Assembly (NCBI RefSeq): GCF_036850765.1
Contig: NC_089496.1
Span: forward strand, 101,084,267-101,148,266
DNA length: 64,000 bases
From: Saccopteryx bilineata
Lineage: Eukaryota > Chordata > Mammalia > Chiroptera > Emballonuridae
Reading direction: 5' to 3'
Position numbers and translations under genes: made by a program. How positions within the stretch are numbered: the stretch's first letter is position 1; every line of letters begins with the position of its first letter. Below the pieces are notes generated by a model. It did not search any database. It had not been told where the DNA came from and saw nothing but the letters and a program-made list of their open reading frames with translations. Of the stretch, positions 49,531 through 60,410 are shown in pieces.

Positions 49531-49539
49531 TAATGACAA

Positions 49540-49790
49540 TTATGACAATACCCAGTGCCTATGTATTGGTTATTATGGACCGGGCACCGTTAGGGTGTTT
49601 TATGTATGTTAATAAAGTCCCACACAACCTCCTGCCACCCCCCACCCCACGTTTAGAGATAAGAAAACTAAGGGAAACAGTGGTTAAACAACTTGCCACT
49701 ATAACTTCAGTGGTAGAGCTGGGGTTTCAACTTCAGTTTCCTAGCCTGAAAGACGGTCTCCTAGCCACTCTGCACTCTGGTGACCTTTTC
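49540..49790 (+). repeat. Ancient SINE-like repeat
   Basis: 'gtttagagataagaaaacta', 'gtggttaaacaacttgccac' and 'gtagagctggggtttcaact' give the layout of a common ancient mammalian repeat. A 157-codon open frame (49533-50006) overlaps it and is not supported as a gene. Confidence 0.5.
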
Positions 49791-50166
49791 TGTCCTTTCT
49801 CAGTTCAACAACAAATACATATTTTTATCACTGGTTGTGCAAAACTTACTCCACCCTCATTTTATCAAGAACTTAATGGTCCTTTTGATAAAATACTAAT
49901 ACTAGCCCAAACAAACACAAAGTTCTCTAGGATACGAACATTTTCTTCATTTGTATCAACCCACGCGAAATATCACCAGTCGGAATTGTGTTTCTCTAAG
50001 GCTTGACTAGTATACACTGTCACATAGTATCGTAAGAAGCCTCCATTCAAGTGCTTACATTGTAGCCCCGCTGTCGGTCCTGGTCATTTACTAGAATCCC
50101 TTCCAATTCTTTTCCTCACTGATTTCCAGTGTCATCAGATAGACTGAATAGAAAAGGCTATACTGA

Positions 50167-50311
50167 GATGCGATAAACCTGAAGGGAAGGGGGGAGGGCA
50201 CTATGGGGAGGGGGGCAAAGGAGATGTTAAGGGGAATACGAGGGAGGGGGGATGCATTCGGGGCAACACTAAAATCTATGTAAACATAATAAAATAAAAT
50301 CAATAAAAAAA
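50167..50311 (+). mobile_element. 145-bp retroposed tail with 17-bp TSD just upstream of FHIP2A promoter
   Basis: G-rich sequence ending in 'aacataataaaataaaatc' and an A-rich tail. The flanks AGAAAAGGCTATACTGA (50150-50166) and AGAAAAAGCTATACTGA (50312-50328) match at 16 of 17. The composition resembles an L1 3' UTR, so it is probably an extremely 5'-truncated L1. Confidence 0.8.
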
Positions 50312-50639
50312 AGAAAAAGCTATACTGAATTCACTGCATCTAAGTATGGCACAGGTGACACATTATTAACTGATCTCACCATTGGTCTGTCTGGGGCTTC
50401 CTATTTAAATGTTGCATAATAATAATAATAACAATAACAATAACAATAATACATTTTCCAGTTTGCAAAGCCATTTCACCAGCATTAGCTAATTTGTTTT
50501 ACTGTTTTGCACTTAAATCCACGGTGCACTCTGCCTTAGGAATACTGTGCGTTTTCTTCCCGTTCTTCCAAATCTGCCCTGAAAAGATGAGCCAGGATAG
50601 CATATACATATATGGCCTCGCTTCCCTACAAAATCGGCA

Positions 50640-51560
50640 TGTGACGTCCATTGACAACTAAACTGTGAGACCGGCTCAGTTTAAAACGGAAGAAGGAGCG
50701 AGTCGGAGGCGCCCCGAGGCCGGAGGGGGCGGTGACTGCGCCCGGCCGGCTCCCGCCCCGGCCCCCGCTCGGGCCGCGGCCTCTGCGCGCCTCCGCCGGC
50801 CCGCGGCCCCGGCCCCCGCCGCAGGGCCCGCCCGGCCGGGCCTCCCCGGGAGCGACGGCGCCCCCTGCAGGCCGAGGCGGGCGCCGCAGGCGGAAGGACC
50901 CCGAGCCGGGCTGCCACCGTGTCCCAGCCCGAGCCGCCGCCGCGCCGCTGCCGAAGCGCCGCGGGCCGAGTCCGCGCTGAGCGCCCTCCCCGCCGCCCGC
51001 CACGTCCCAGCGCCCGCCGGGGCCGCGCGCCGCCCGCCGCCCGCGCACCCCCGCCGCGGCCGGCCCGGCCCGCTCGGCCTTCCGCTCGCCCGCCGCGCCG
51101 CGCCGCGCCCGCACCGGCCTTCACTCTGGAGCGGCGGCGGCGGCTCGAGGAGCTGTCGAGGTCGTCCCGGGAGCGGCTGCTGCAGTCCCGGGACAAGATG
51201 TTCTCCAAGTTCACCTCCATCCTGCAGCACGCCGTGGAGGCGGTGAGGCCGGGCGCGCGCGGGCGCGGGCGGGCGGCGGGCGGGCATGGCGGCGGCCTAG
51301 CTCCCGGAGCGGCCGGGCCCGGGAGGCGCTGCGGGCCGTCGGGGCGCCGGGGCCTCGGGCCTGGCTCGGGGCCGGCGGGGCCCGGCCCCCCTCGGGAGGT
51401 GGGCGCCGGGGTCCCCGGAGGACCGGCCGTGCCGGCCCGGGGGGTCTCCCGCTTCCTCGGGGGGGGGGGGGCAGGGCGGTCGGGGAGCGCCCCGGCTCCA
51501 GCCTGGCCGGCCCCAAGTGTCAGCCCTGAGCAAGACAAAAGAAACGGCCCCACCTCGCTC
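50640..51560 (+). promoter_or_regulatory. FHIP2A: CpG island promoter and 5' UTR of FHIP2A
   Basis: The sequence changes sharply from AT-rich to very GC- and CpG-rich at about 50,690 and returns to ordinary composition by about 51,570. Just upstream are a CRE-like TGACGTCC (about 50,642) and an ETS-like ACGGAAG next to a TTTAAA stretch (about 50,680-50,695), reasonable core promoter elements. No classical TATA box is placed to fix one start, so initiation is probably dispersed. The 5' UTR ends at the ATG at 51198. The first 40 bases of intron 1 are almost pure G and C, with G runs and a 10-plus G tract near 51,463, which could favour R-loops or G-quadruplexes. The role is inferred from the position of exon 1. 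Confidence 0.85.
51198..51242 (+). CDS. FHIP2A: FHIP2A coding exon 1 (N-terminus)
   Basis: First coding exon of FHF complex subunit HOOK-interacting protein 2A (formerly FAM160B1). The ATG at 51198 starts MFSKFTSILQHAVEA, 15 complete codons, and a consensus-like donor follows directly (GCG then GTGAGG), giving phase 0. The peptide matches the N-terminus I know for this family, and it joins in frame to exons 2 and 3 downstream. FHIP proteins bind HOOK proteins and FTS/AKTIP to form FHF complexes, which connect dynein-dynactin to membranes; FHIP2A forms have been linked to Rab1A-positive early secretory membranes. The ATG context (acaag before ATG) has a purine at -3. The frame is also open upstream without an ATG; see the finding on a possible extension. 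The exon sits inside a CpG island, typical of a housekeeping promoter. Confidence 0.95.
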
Positions 51561-52099
51561 GGTTCGGTTCGGTTCTGTTCTGTTTTGTTTTGTTTGGGGG
51601 TCTGGGCGAGCAGCAAGGTGTGCTCCTACCTTGGGGCGAGTCTGGCAAGGACGCAGCCCACTTGACCCCGTTCCTGCGTCTCGCCAGCTTCTGCTTTTCA
51701 GGCCTCGGGCCAGGCTCGGCCGGACCTGATTGATTGATGTGAACTGGGAGTTTGGAGGGTCTCGGCGAGCGCGGTGCAGGCAGCCCCGCGCTCCCGGGGC
51801 ACCGACCATCTGTTTCCTTTCCTGCCTGCTCTTCCTGTGCGCTCTGCGTTGTCCTGCCATTGTACTCGCCTTCGAGGATTTGAGACCCCAGCATAGGCAC
51901 ACGTTGTCCAGATGTCCTGAACGTGTCTTGTGGCTGTTTGACTATTAAGAGGTCGAGTTGCTTTACTCTATTTTGGGAGAATTGCCCAAATTGAAAAGTG
52001 CATCCTGTGAAGGAACGGCAACTTTGCTAATTTTTAAAATGTCATTCTCTTTTCTGTGTTCAGAGTGTGCCATACAATACATTAAGATCCACACAGCTC

Positions 52100-52101
<2 letters not shown>

Positions 52102-52136
<35 letters not shown>
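52102..52136 (+). repeat. (CA)n microsatellite
   Basis: About 17 CA units in FHIP2A intron 1. Confidence 0.9.
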
Positions 52137-52139
<3 letters not shown>

Positions 52140-54269
52140 TACAGTAGAACAGGTTTTATTGCTAGGTCATAAAAATAACATGAATTTTTAAAATGAAAAC
52201 AAACTAGAATTTTTATTTTAAGTGACAGGTGGGAAATGTTTTAAAGTCATTTTAGCTTGACTACATGTTCTTGGGAAAACGTGTATCAAATCAAGAGCGA
52301 CAAGGTGTTCATGAATGAAGAACAGTATTATGCATGAGAGAGGTAACAGTTTTAGATGCGGAGACAACTTTTATTTGACTTTTCTTGCTTATACACACCA
52401 TCAATCGGCAGCATCTTTATGTTAAAGGAGTTTAGAATTTGTACAGTGACATTTGTATTTTAATGAATCCTTAATACAAAATACCAATAATCATTTAATT
52501 TTAAACATTGAATATAGCTTAATATCGAGATAATTGGGAATAAAAGTTTACATTATTTATGTCCTTTACCTATGAGGCTTATATTTATAGAAATGAGTAT
52601 TTAGAAAAAAGATGGCTTTCAGGCCTTCCCAGTAAAGACTTAATTTATCCCCAAGGCCTATATTTTCTGTCCTCATTATCTTTTTATAATTGTATATGTT
52701 AGCATCTACTAAATTATCCATGTAAATGGCCTGACTGGTTCTGTAATATCCAGTTCTTCACTTGCTGAGGTTACTGAGAAAGAGTAGATTATATTCACCT
52801 AGTTCTCAGAACTAACAGGTTGAATTTAGAAATATTGTTTTTATTGGCTTAAGTTTGATGTTTTCAGCTGGGATATTTTCCAATTTACCTTGCTCGGAGG
52901 TTAAAGCTCATGAAAAAGGGTTGACATACTAATTTTTTCTTTTAATAAACCTCTTGGGAATGAACTAATAACTAATGATAAATAAACCATCTTTGTGGTA
53001 TTTGAGTAATGTTTTTTCCTAGCCCAAGACTGTTTTCCAGTTATTCAGATCTAGTTATTTGTTCAACATTTTTTTCCTATAAACTCATTTTACCATTCCT
53101 CAGTTCCTTTCATTAGCTTTTCTCTGTATTCCTTTTAATTTGTATCCTCAATTAGTATTTTCTGATACATTGTTACAATTAACATAATTATCAGGATTAT
53201 ACAGAGACAGGAGACAATCCTGTATGTAAACACTGACATGACCTTTTTCAGTTGTGTCATTTTATAACTAATGTTTTCCCATTTTGGTATTACTACATTT
53301 AGGTTTTTATTCAATTGGATCAGCTTTCAAGTGTTTCTATTAGGGCTGACCAGATACATATTCGTTTAAATGCAGTTTAAAGGTAGCGTTTTTCTTATTG
53401 TTTAATTAATGGTTTCTCCTCACTTCGTGTTAACTACTTGCAAGAAAAAAAAAAGATACTTTCAAAGATTCATATTTGAAAATGTGTTATTAAGCTGATA
53501 GACTACATTTTGAGTTTAGGAGAGAAATTCACACCTTGATTAAAAACAAAGCTTACAATTCTTGCCTTCTTTGTTGGAAATGAGTCCTCCTTCATTCAGT
53601 ATAGAATTGATGGGCCAATAAGAGTTATGAAATGAATCTGTTTTGTCAGTTGCCACGTGTCACAAATCTGAAACCAGGCCTCTCTTGTTCTGAGGTTGAA
53701 CTGGAACATTTTAGTTAGTACAGATTCTCCAAAGGGCAAATAAAACACCTTCCAATTAGTACAATTCAGTATTTGTTGAGGGCCCGTGCTAGGTAACCTG
53801 CCAGGGACTGGGTCCTTTTAAATTTCAGCCCGTTGCCCCCTCTGAGGATAGACTTCTTCCAAGAGGATAAAGACAAAGGGCAGTGTCAGGGAAGAAAGTT
53901 CTGTTCATCTGAACTAATTAATTCAGTCCCAGTCATCTTGCAGAGTTTGAAATTACAGTTCTGAGTAAATGGTGATTTGGGGGACCAGAAATTCTTTAAA
54001 AAACTGCTCTTCCCCAAGGAATGAAAACCTCAACTTAACATGTGTCGTGTTTTCTTAAGTGTATTTTCCAACGAGTGATTTCTAAATTCAGTCCTTTGGT
54101 CATTCAGCGAATGCTTAGTGAGCCCATCGTGAAAGCATGGCACAGGGCAAGAGAAACAAGCTGTGCTCGTGTCCTTGCCAGCAATGTTTACAGTCTAATT
54201 TGGGAGGAAAAAGACAACGACAAATAAATACCCAAGATCAAGGACATATAACAATGCACAGAAGAGTGT

Positions 54270-54425
54270 GGCTTAGTCCTCAGAGCTGGACAGAACAGGG
54301 TTCCGGTCCCGGTCTCGGTCTCATAGAATCGTGAAAATTTAAGTGAGATAATGTACGTCAAGGGCTTAGTGCAGTGCCTGACGCATAGTAAGTGCTTAGT
54401 ATATGTTAACCATTATTATTAGTAA
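54270..54425 (+). repeat. MIR fragment
   Basis: 'aagtgagataatgtacgtca' and 'gtgcctgacgcatagtaagtg' are the 3' part of MIR in sense orientation. An older repeat piece ('gcgaatgcttagtgagccca') lies at 54,100-54,230. Confidence 0.65.
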
Positions 54426-54591
54426 TAGTACTGTTAGTTGAATGGATGTTCAGCCAGTGAGCTCTAAAGGGAGATAGGAACAGGAACTTAGGATGGAAGG
54501 GGTTAAAAAGGATCACTGGAGGAGTAAGATGTGAGCTGGCCTTTGGAGGCAGAGAAGCGAGGAAGGGCATTAGAAAAAGTTGGTGAGAGGA

Positions 54592-54890
54592 GCCTGACCA
54601 GGCAGTGGCACAGTGGATAGAGCTTCGGACTGGGATGCCGAGGACCCAGGTTTGAGACCCCGAGGTCACCAGCTTAAGTGCGGGCTCATCTGGTTTGAGC
54701 AAGGCTCACCAGCTTGGACCCAAGGTCGCTGGCTCGAGCAAGGGGTTACTCGGTCTGTTGTAGCTCCACGGTCAAGGCACATATGAGAAAGCAATCAATG
54801 AACAACTAAGGTGTCGTTCCTGCCTGTCTGTCCCTATCTATCCCTCTCTCTGATTCTCTCTCTGTCTCTGTAAAAAAAAAAAAAAAAAAG
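54592..54890 (+). mobile_element. Young ~310-bp SINE (type C) in FHIP2A intron 1
   Basis: Head GCCTGACCAGGCAGTGGCAC, B-box-like 'ggtttgagaccc', body with 'ggtcaaggcacatatgagaa', CT-rich tract and A tail. GTTGGTGAGAGGA is duplicated exactly at 54579-54591 and 54891-54903. Confidence 0.93.
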
Positions 54891-55257
54891 GTTGGTGAGA
54901 GGAAGAAGCATTTTAAAAGATCTGGGCATGGAGTGTTCATGGTACATGTGAGTGAGACAGCAAGCAGATGTGGCTTTGAGGACACTGGTTCTCCTGTGGA
55001 TTATCAATGTAGATACTTTGTGTGCTAGGCATTTTGGAGAAAGACAGTCCAGGTTTCTAGTTACAAGCAGTGCTTTGTTGGGCAAGTCAGCTATCTGGGT
55101 TTGGGTCTTAAGAGAAGTTTGTTTTGTAAAAGTCGGAGTTTATTCTGAGATTTTAAGACCACACAGTAAGTGTAAACCTGGTAGCGCACTGCCTGGCACA
55201 TAACTACTTATTAACTGGTAGCGACTGCTGTCTCACTCATTTATTCATTCAGTAAGG

Positions 55258-55572
55258 CAGGGGTAGTCAACCTTTTTATACTTACCGCCCACTTTTGTAT
55301 CTCTGTTAGTAGTAACATCTTCTAACTGCCCATGGGTTCCACAGTAATGGTGATTTATAAAGTAGGGAAGTAACTTTACTTTATAAAATTTATAAAGCAG
55401 AGTTACAGCAAGTTAAAGCATATAATAATAATTACTTACCAAGTACTTTATGTTGGATTTTTGCTAAGTTTGTCAGAATAAATCTTTATAAAACAACTTA
55501 CTATCGCTACCACCCACCATGAAATCTGGAAGGCCCACTAGTGGGCGGTAGGGACCAGGTTGACCAGCACTG
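55258..55572. mobile_element. hAT nonautonomous transposon in FHIP2A intron 1
   Basis: The ends CAGGGGTAGTCAACCT and AGGTTGACCAGCACTG are inverted repeats. The flanks CAGTAAGG (55250-55257) and CAGTAAGT (55573-55580) match at 7 of 8. It sits inside an old repeat that reads through at both sides ('ttattcattcagtaag ... ttactatacgccat'). 315 bp. Confidence 0.9.
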
Positions 55573-57924
55573 CAGTAAGTGTTACCAAATGGTTACTATA
55601 CGCCATCACTGAGTTCGATACTGGGGATTTGGTGATGAAAAAGATGGCACAATCCCAACCCTCATAGGGCTGACAGTCCTAGTGGAGAAGATGGGTCACT
55701 CAACAATCAGAAGTAAGGGCTGAGAGAGAGGGAGCAGACTGGCAGAGGGTGCCACACGCATGTGTGGGAAAGACTGTGTCCTAGGCAGGCCGTCTGGCCA
55801 GACTTCCAGAGAAAACCCTGGTGAGTTAGGCATTTATGTCAGTTGTTGGTTGAGATAGTGATTGCATGAATTTTCAAAAATGTAATCTCTATTGTAAAAG
55901 TTAACTCAAATTAGAATCCCCCCGTTGATTCACACCTCTCTCCCCCACCCCGGCTTTCCCACCCTCACCCCCAGTGTAAATGTAAATGTGTTTATGCAGT
56001 GATGAAAAGGTGATTTGCATGTTAGAATTAGTAATGAAAGAGGCAAGTTTACTAGAAGGTTATACAGAAGTCAGGGACATTTATTCATGTTTGAAGAAGA
56101 TTGTTACTAAACTAAGTTATTAGCAATTTAGAACTGTTTCACTGGCTACTTAAATAGGTTTTCTTTCTTTTGTTTCTTTAAATCAAACTTCTGGGAGAGA
56201 GGTATTCCTAAGTAAGCAACATCCTCCTCCTTTGAATTTGACTAATAACAGAGGTCCTGACCCAAATCCTGTAAGATCTCTGATTTAGTTACGTACCCTA
56301 AAAACAAAGTTAAGTCCCATCGGTGAAATAATTTGGACCAAAGGATGCTGTGATCTTATATATTCAGGAGGTTCCCTTGGAAAATTTTAACAAATCACAA
56401 CACTTAAGAAATTAAGTACATTTTTTGAAACGTGAAATTTCATTTGGCTTTGTCCCAATTGTTAATACTTTTAAGTATATATAAAGCCGGTATGTGTATA
56501 AAGATCTAAAATACAAGAGAAAATTTATATTGTGAAAAAGATTCTAAAAACAAGCAGCTCATTAAAACAGATTTTTTTTTTAAATCTAAAAATTTCAGGA
56601 AGATTGTTTTCCCAAATTAACATTTTCATTCTTATTTTTCTTTCTAATTTTCTTTCTCAGTCTCCCACAAGTAATTTCTCTCCCCATGTTCTTGAAGTAT
56701 AGTAATCCCAAAGGTTTAAACTTCTGCGTTAAAGATCTTAAAGTGTTTTTAATTTTTTTCCATAACATTCTATTTGAAAATGAGATGAATATGTAAGGGT
56801 CTCTTACTCCAGTATCACTCGGAGTGGTGTGACTCGGCACGTAGAGACAGACGAGCTAGTATTGAGATGATGGCGAGTGCTGGAATATTTTCAGATCCTT
56901 TTTCCCCCAAATGCATTTCGTCTTCTGGACTGAAACCAGTGTTTATAGTTTGCCCAATAGTTTGGAGGTTGTTTTCACAGGGTTTCTGCTGGGGACACCA
57001 AGAAATCAAATGGGAACAGGTGGGAGTGCAGGAGTCGTGTGACCTCGGAGGTCCTCTGTTGAGATGCAGGACTGAAACCGGCAGGGTACTCTGTCAGGGG
57101 TTAGGTTTCCAGAGGAGAAACCTATTTGTTTGTTCTCAGCGAGCTGGGCCAAGTCTGTACTCTCTGACCAGAAGTTATTGATGATACTTGGGCGCCCTTC
57201 CCCCCAACCCCTCTTGGCAGCGAAAAGGTTGAGGGCACACCGAATCTTTTCTCTCCATTTAACACGCGTTTGAAATTCTTGTCGGTCTGCTGAAAGGATA
57301 TCATTTTGGTCTTAAAGCTTCTGAAGTAAATTTCAAAGCTAAAATGTAAAACATTTTTGACTTTGTGGACTTTAAATTGGTAGTGTCGTGTTCACGTAGT
57401 TATTTTGCTGAATATGCTCTGCCTAATCCAGGCTTAACAAGGGAAGATTCACTCCCGAAAGTAGGGAACAGGTTTAATCTGATTACGGGGTTGACTTTGG
57501 TACATGTTCTAGCAGCGGTGACGTGTCACTGATGACCTAGCAGCTTTTTGACTGTGTTGCATGTCAAAGTCCTAGGTACAAAGATCCCAGGGTGTTGATC
57601 ATTTCATTTTACTGATACTTCAGTAATAGGGTATTGTGCGTTTTCTTTAACACTCGCGAAGCCGTGTGTGGTTACTAGTTTCAGGGGAAGGGAACAACAT
57701 TCAGTAATGATGTTGATCACTGTGTTCTTCCTCCTTCTTAATAAATCATTTTAACTTTCTTGGATTTCACTTGTTTTGTTTCTCTTCGATATCTGACATC
57801 TGGGCGCAAAATTAAAGCTCCCCCGTTATTTTTATGTTGCTTTTGCATGATTAGTAGGCAATACCGAGTTATACTTTATGGGAAACTTGAATGCCATTTT
57901 CTTTTCGTGTGTGTGTTTGTACAG

Positions 57925-58003
57925 CTAGCACCTTCTCTTCCTTTACAAGAAGATTTCGTTTACCACTGGAAGGCGATTACCCACTACTACATAGAGACTT
58001 CAG
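57925..58003 (+). CDS. FHIP2A: FHIP2A coding exon 2
   Basis: Second coding exon. The acceptor is a T/G-rich tract ending TTTGTACAG before 57925; the donor after 58003 is CAG followed by GTAAGAG, close to ideal. It encodes residues 16-41, [20 protein letters not shown] then YYIETS, plus the first base of the next codon (79 nt, phase 0 in, phase 1 out). The segment is rich in aromatic residues and belongs to the conserved N-terminal part of the FHIP family fold. There is no stop or frameshift. It is separated from exon 1 by a 6.7-kb intron and from exon 3 by a 4.55-kb intron, both full of mobile elements. Confidence 0.95.
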
Positions 58004-58129
58004 GTAAGAGACCGTGCTAATGCTAAATAGAACATTGTGAAATACTAAAATATATTTCAGGTTCGTTTTCAGAGTTATTTTAAGTTTATAAACAATTTGC
58101 TTTTCCTTTTTTAGATTCATTAAAAATAT

Positions 58130-59500
58130 ACACCCACTGAGCACCCACTGTGTGTCAGCATTGTTCCAGGCGCTGGGGTATAGAACCATCAAACAGACAA
58201 AATCCCCAGCGGAGATAATAATCCGATTTGGGGAAGCAAACAATAACCAGACAATTACCAACTACCGATAGTGTGTCTGATGATATGGGTTGAAAAGAAG
58301 AGGCAGGCTGAGGGCCAGAAGGCTGTGCTGGGTGGGCAGATGGCTGTTTAGATTACAGAAAGCCTCCTGCCCCAGGTGACAGCGGGAGGAAGCGAGTCTG
58401 GGGGCGGGGAAGAGGTTCCAGGAAGAGGACCGAGCGCACAGACCCTGAGGCAGGAACGGGCAGCGCGCTTGGCTGATTCCTGAGACGGAGAGGAAGCCAG
58501 TGTGGCCAGAGTGAGAGTGGAGGAGGAGAAAGGCGGTGGAGAGGACATCACCCGGGGAGAGGGCCCAGATTCACATAGGACCCTGTAGGGCCCAGGGGTC
58601 CCCAAACTACGGCCCGCGGGCCACATGCGGCCCCCTGAGGCCATTTATTCGGCCCCCGCCGCACTTCCGGAAGGGGCACCTCTTGCATTGGTGGTCAGTG
58701 AGAGGAGCACTGTATGTGGCGGCCCTCCAACGGTCTGAGGGACAGTGAATTGGCCCCCTGTGTAAAAAGTTTGGGGACCCCTGCTAGGCCGTGTAAGGGC
58801 GCTGGCTGATGCTGGAGGGGGGCATCGGAGGGTTTGGAGCAGAGGTGCATCGGAGGTGCAGAGGTTGTGCGGACTCAGTTGGTTTCTGTGAGAATTTAGA
58901 CCGAAGGGACGTAGCGGTGAGCAGAACAGCCAGGGCACAGGGACAGCTGGAATGGTGTGAGGGGTGGTGCTGGCCTAGACCAGGTGGAGGTGGCAGGACG
59001 TGGTCGTGTCCTGCATCTGTTTTGAAGGAAGTTTTGTTGCTGGGTTGGATACTGGGTATGAGAGAATAAGCGTCAAGGATAACTGTAAAGTGTTGCTGTA
59101 GGCAGCTGAACTGGAGAGTAGAATGGTTCCTTCCCGAGGAGGAGGAAACTGCAGGAAGGGAGGAGCGGGTTTGAAAGGACTTTCTAACACACTCCGTTTG
59201 AGATGCTCAGTACCTGTCCAGCTGGCTGTGCCGAGTGGACTGAAATGAGACGAGGTGAGATTTCCCAGGGAGTAAAAGTAGGAGGCCGAGAGAAGGGGCT
59301 CTGGAGCCGAGCCCTTGGACTCGGTGTGTAGGGCTCAGGAAGACGAGAAAGAGGAATGTAGCAAAGGAAACCCGGAGACTGGTGGGTCGCTGGCTCGGCA
59401 GCGTCCGTGCGCAGGGCAGCAGAGACGGAGCAGCGGCCGACGGAGACGTGGCGTCAAAAGAGGGTTCTGTTTTTAAAAGGTGGAAAATACCACAGTTTAT
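58130..59500 (+). repeat. Ancient mammalian repeat, interrupted
   Basis: 'cactgagcacccactgtgtg', 'ttccaggcgctggggtatag', 'ggcaggaacgggcagcg' and 'gccagtgtggccagagtgag' follow a common old repeat in order. The hAT at 58,593-58,783 breaks it within 'ccctgtagg..ccgtgtaagg'. Certainty falls after about 59,200. Confidence 0.5.
58593..58783. mobile_element. Short hAT nonautonomous transposon in FHIP2A intron 2
   Basis: The ends CAGGGGTCCCCAAACT and AGTTTGGGGACCCCTG form a perfect 16-base inverted repeat. Its sequence is that of the outer parts of the 498-bp element at 33,017-33,514, in the opposite orientation, with the middle absent. The flanks (GTAGGGCC and CTAGGCCG) are similar but not identical. 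Confidence 0.88.
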
Positions 59501-59796
59501 TATTTGAGGGGATGATCTAGCAGGGAGGGAAAGGTGGGTCCAAGAGTCAGATGAGATCTCTTCTGAGAAATATCCCTAAGTAGGCGAGGGAGGATGGGGT
59601 CTGCACCAGCAGAGGCTTCGCCTTAAATAGGCCTGGGGACAGTTTCTCCACAAAATAAAGCAGAAAGCAGAACGTCTGGGTAGAAATGCAGGAGGGGTAG
59701 ATGCGGTGTGGGGAGTCTTCAGAAGTTCCCTGGTTGGTTGTTTTTCTCAGTGACTAGGAAACATGGAGACATAGGGGCCACCTGAATAAATTAGGT

Positions 59797-60000
59797 CAAG
59801 GGTCGGCAGACTTTTTCTATGAAGGGCCAGATGTAAGCCCTGTGGTCTCTTGCAACTACTCAGTTCTGTTGTTGTAATGCAAACAAGCCATCAATAATAT
59901 GTAAAATAAATAAACATTTCTTCGTTCCAATACAACTTTATTTATCAAAGCAGATGGCAAGGCTGGATTGGTCCTGTGGGTAAAATCTGGTGACCTCTGA
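59797..60000. mobile_element. hAT-Charlie-type MITE, reverse of the 42.7-kb copy
   Basis: 'caagggtcggcagacttttt', 'gaagggccagatgtaagc', 'gcaactactcagttctgt', 'tccaatacaactttatttat' follow the inverse of the element at 42,729-42,943. Diverged. Confidence 0.7.
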
Positions 60001-60087
60001 AGCAGGGAAATACAGTAGTATTGCTCTGTAGCACTATGGGCTCCCGTGTGGGATGTATGGGTCAGCACTAGTGGAGATGCATACTGG

Positions 60088-60410
60088 TTTCCTTGCCTTT
60101 TTTTTTTTACAGGGATAGAGAGAGAGTCAGAGAGAAGGACAGACAGACAGTAACGGAGAGAGATGAAAAGTATCAATCATTAGTTTTCCGTTTTGACACC
60201 TTAGTTGTTCATTGATTACTTTCTCATATGTGCCTTGACCGCGGGCCTTCAGCAGACCGAGTAACCAGCGACCTTTGGGCCCAAACTGGTGAGCTTTTTG
60301 CTCAAACCAGATGAACCTGCGCTCAAGCTGGAGACCTTGGGGTCTTGAACCTGGGTCCTTCCGCATCCCAGTCCGACGCTCTTATCTACTGCGCCACTGC
60401 CTGGTCAGGC
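60088..60410 (-). mobile_element. Young ~310-bp SINE (type C) in FHIP2A intron 2, 16-bp TSD
   Basis: Poly(T), GA-rich region, 'ctcatatgtgccttgaccgc' and the head ending 'ctgcctggtcaggc'. TGGAGATGCATACTGG is duplicated exactly at 60072-60087 and 60411-60426. Confidence 0.93.

Larger units (their letters stand above)
51243..57924 (+). other. FHIP2A: FHIP2A intron 1
   Basis: A 6.7-kb intron between the donor at 51243 and the acceptor ending at 57924. It holds the end of the CpG island, a (CA)n tract at about 52,102-52,136, old MIR-age repeats at 53.7-54.4 kb, a young ~310-bp SINE (54592-54890), and a hAT element (55258-55572) placed inside an older repeat. I see nothing recognisable at 52,140-53,750 or 55,800-57,900 apart from AT-rich single-copy-looking sequence. 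Confidence 0.9.

Noticed and set aside
49533..50006. 157-codon plus-strand open frame
   Set aside because: Overlaps an ancient SINE-like repeat and has no recognisable domain.
50681..51616. 311-codon and several other long open frames around the FHIP2A CpG island
   Set aside because: They lie in other frames or on the minus strand of CpG-rich DNA where stops are rare. None resembles a known protein, and the composition (Arg/Ala/Pro/Gly) is what GC-rich noise gives.
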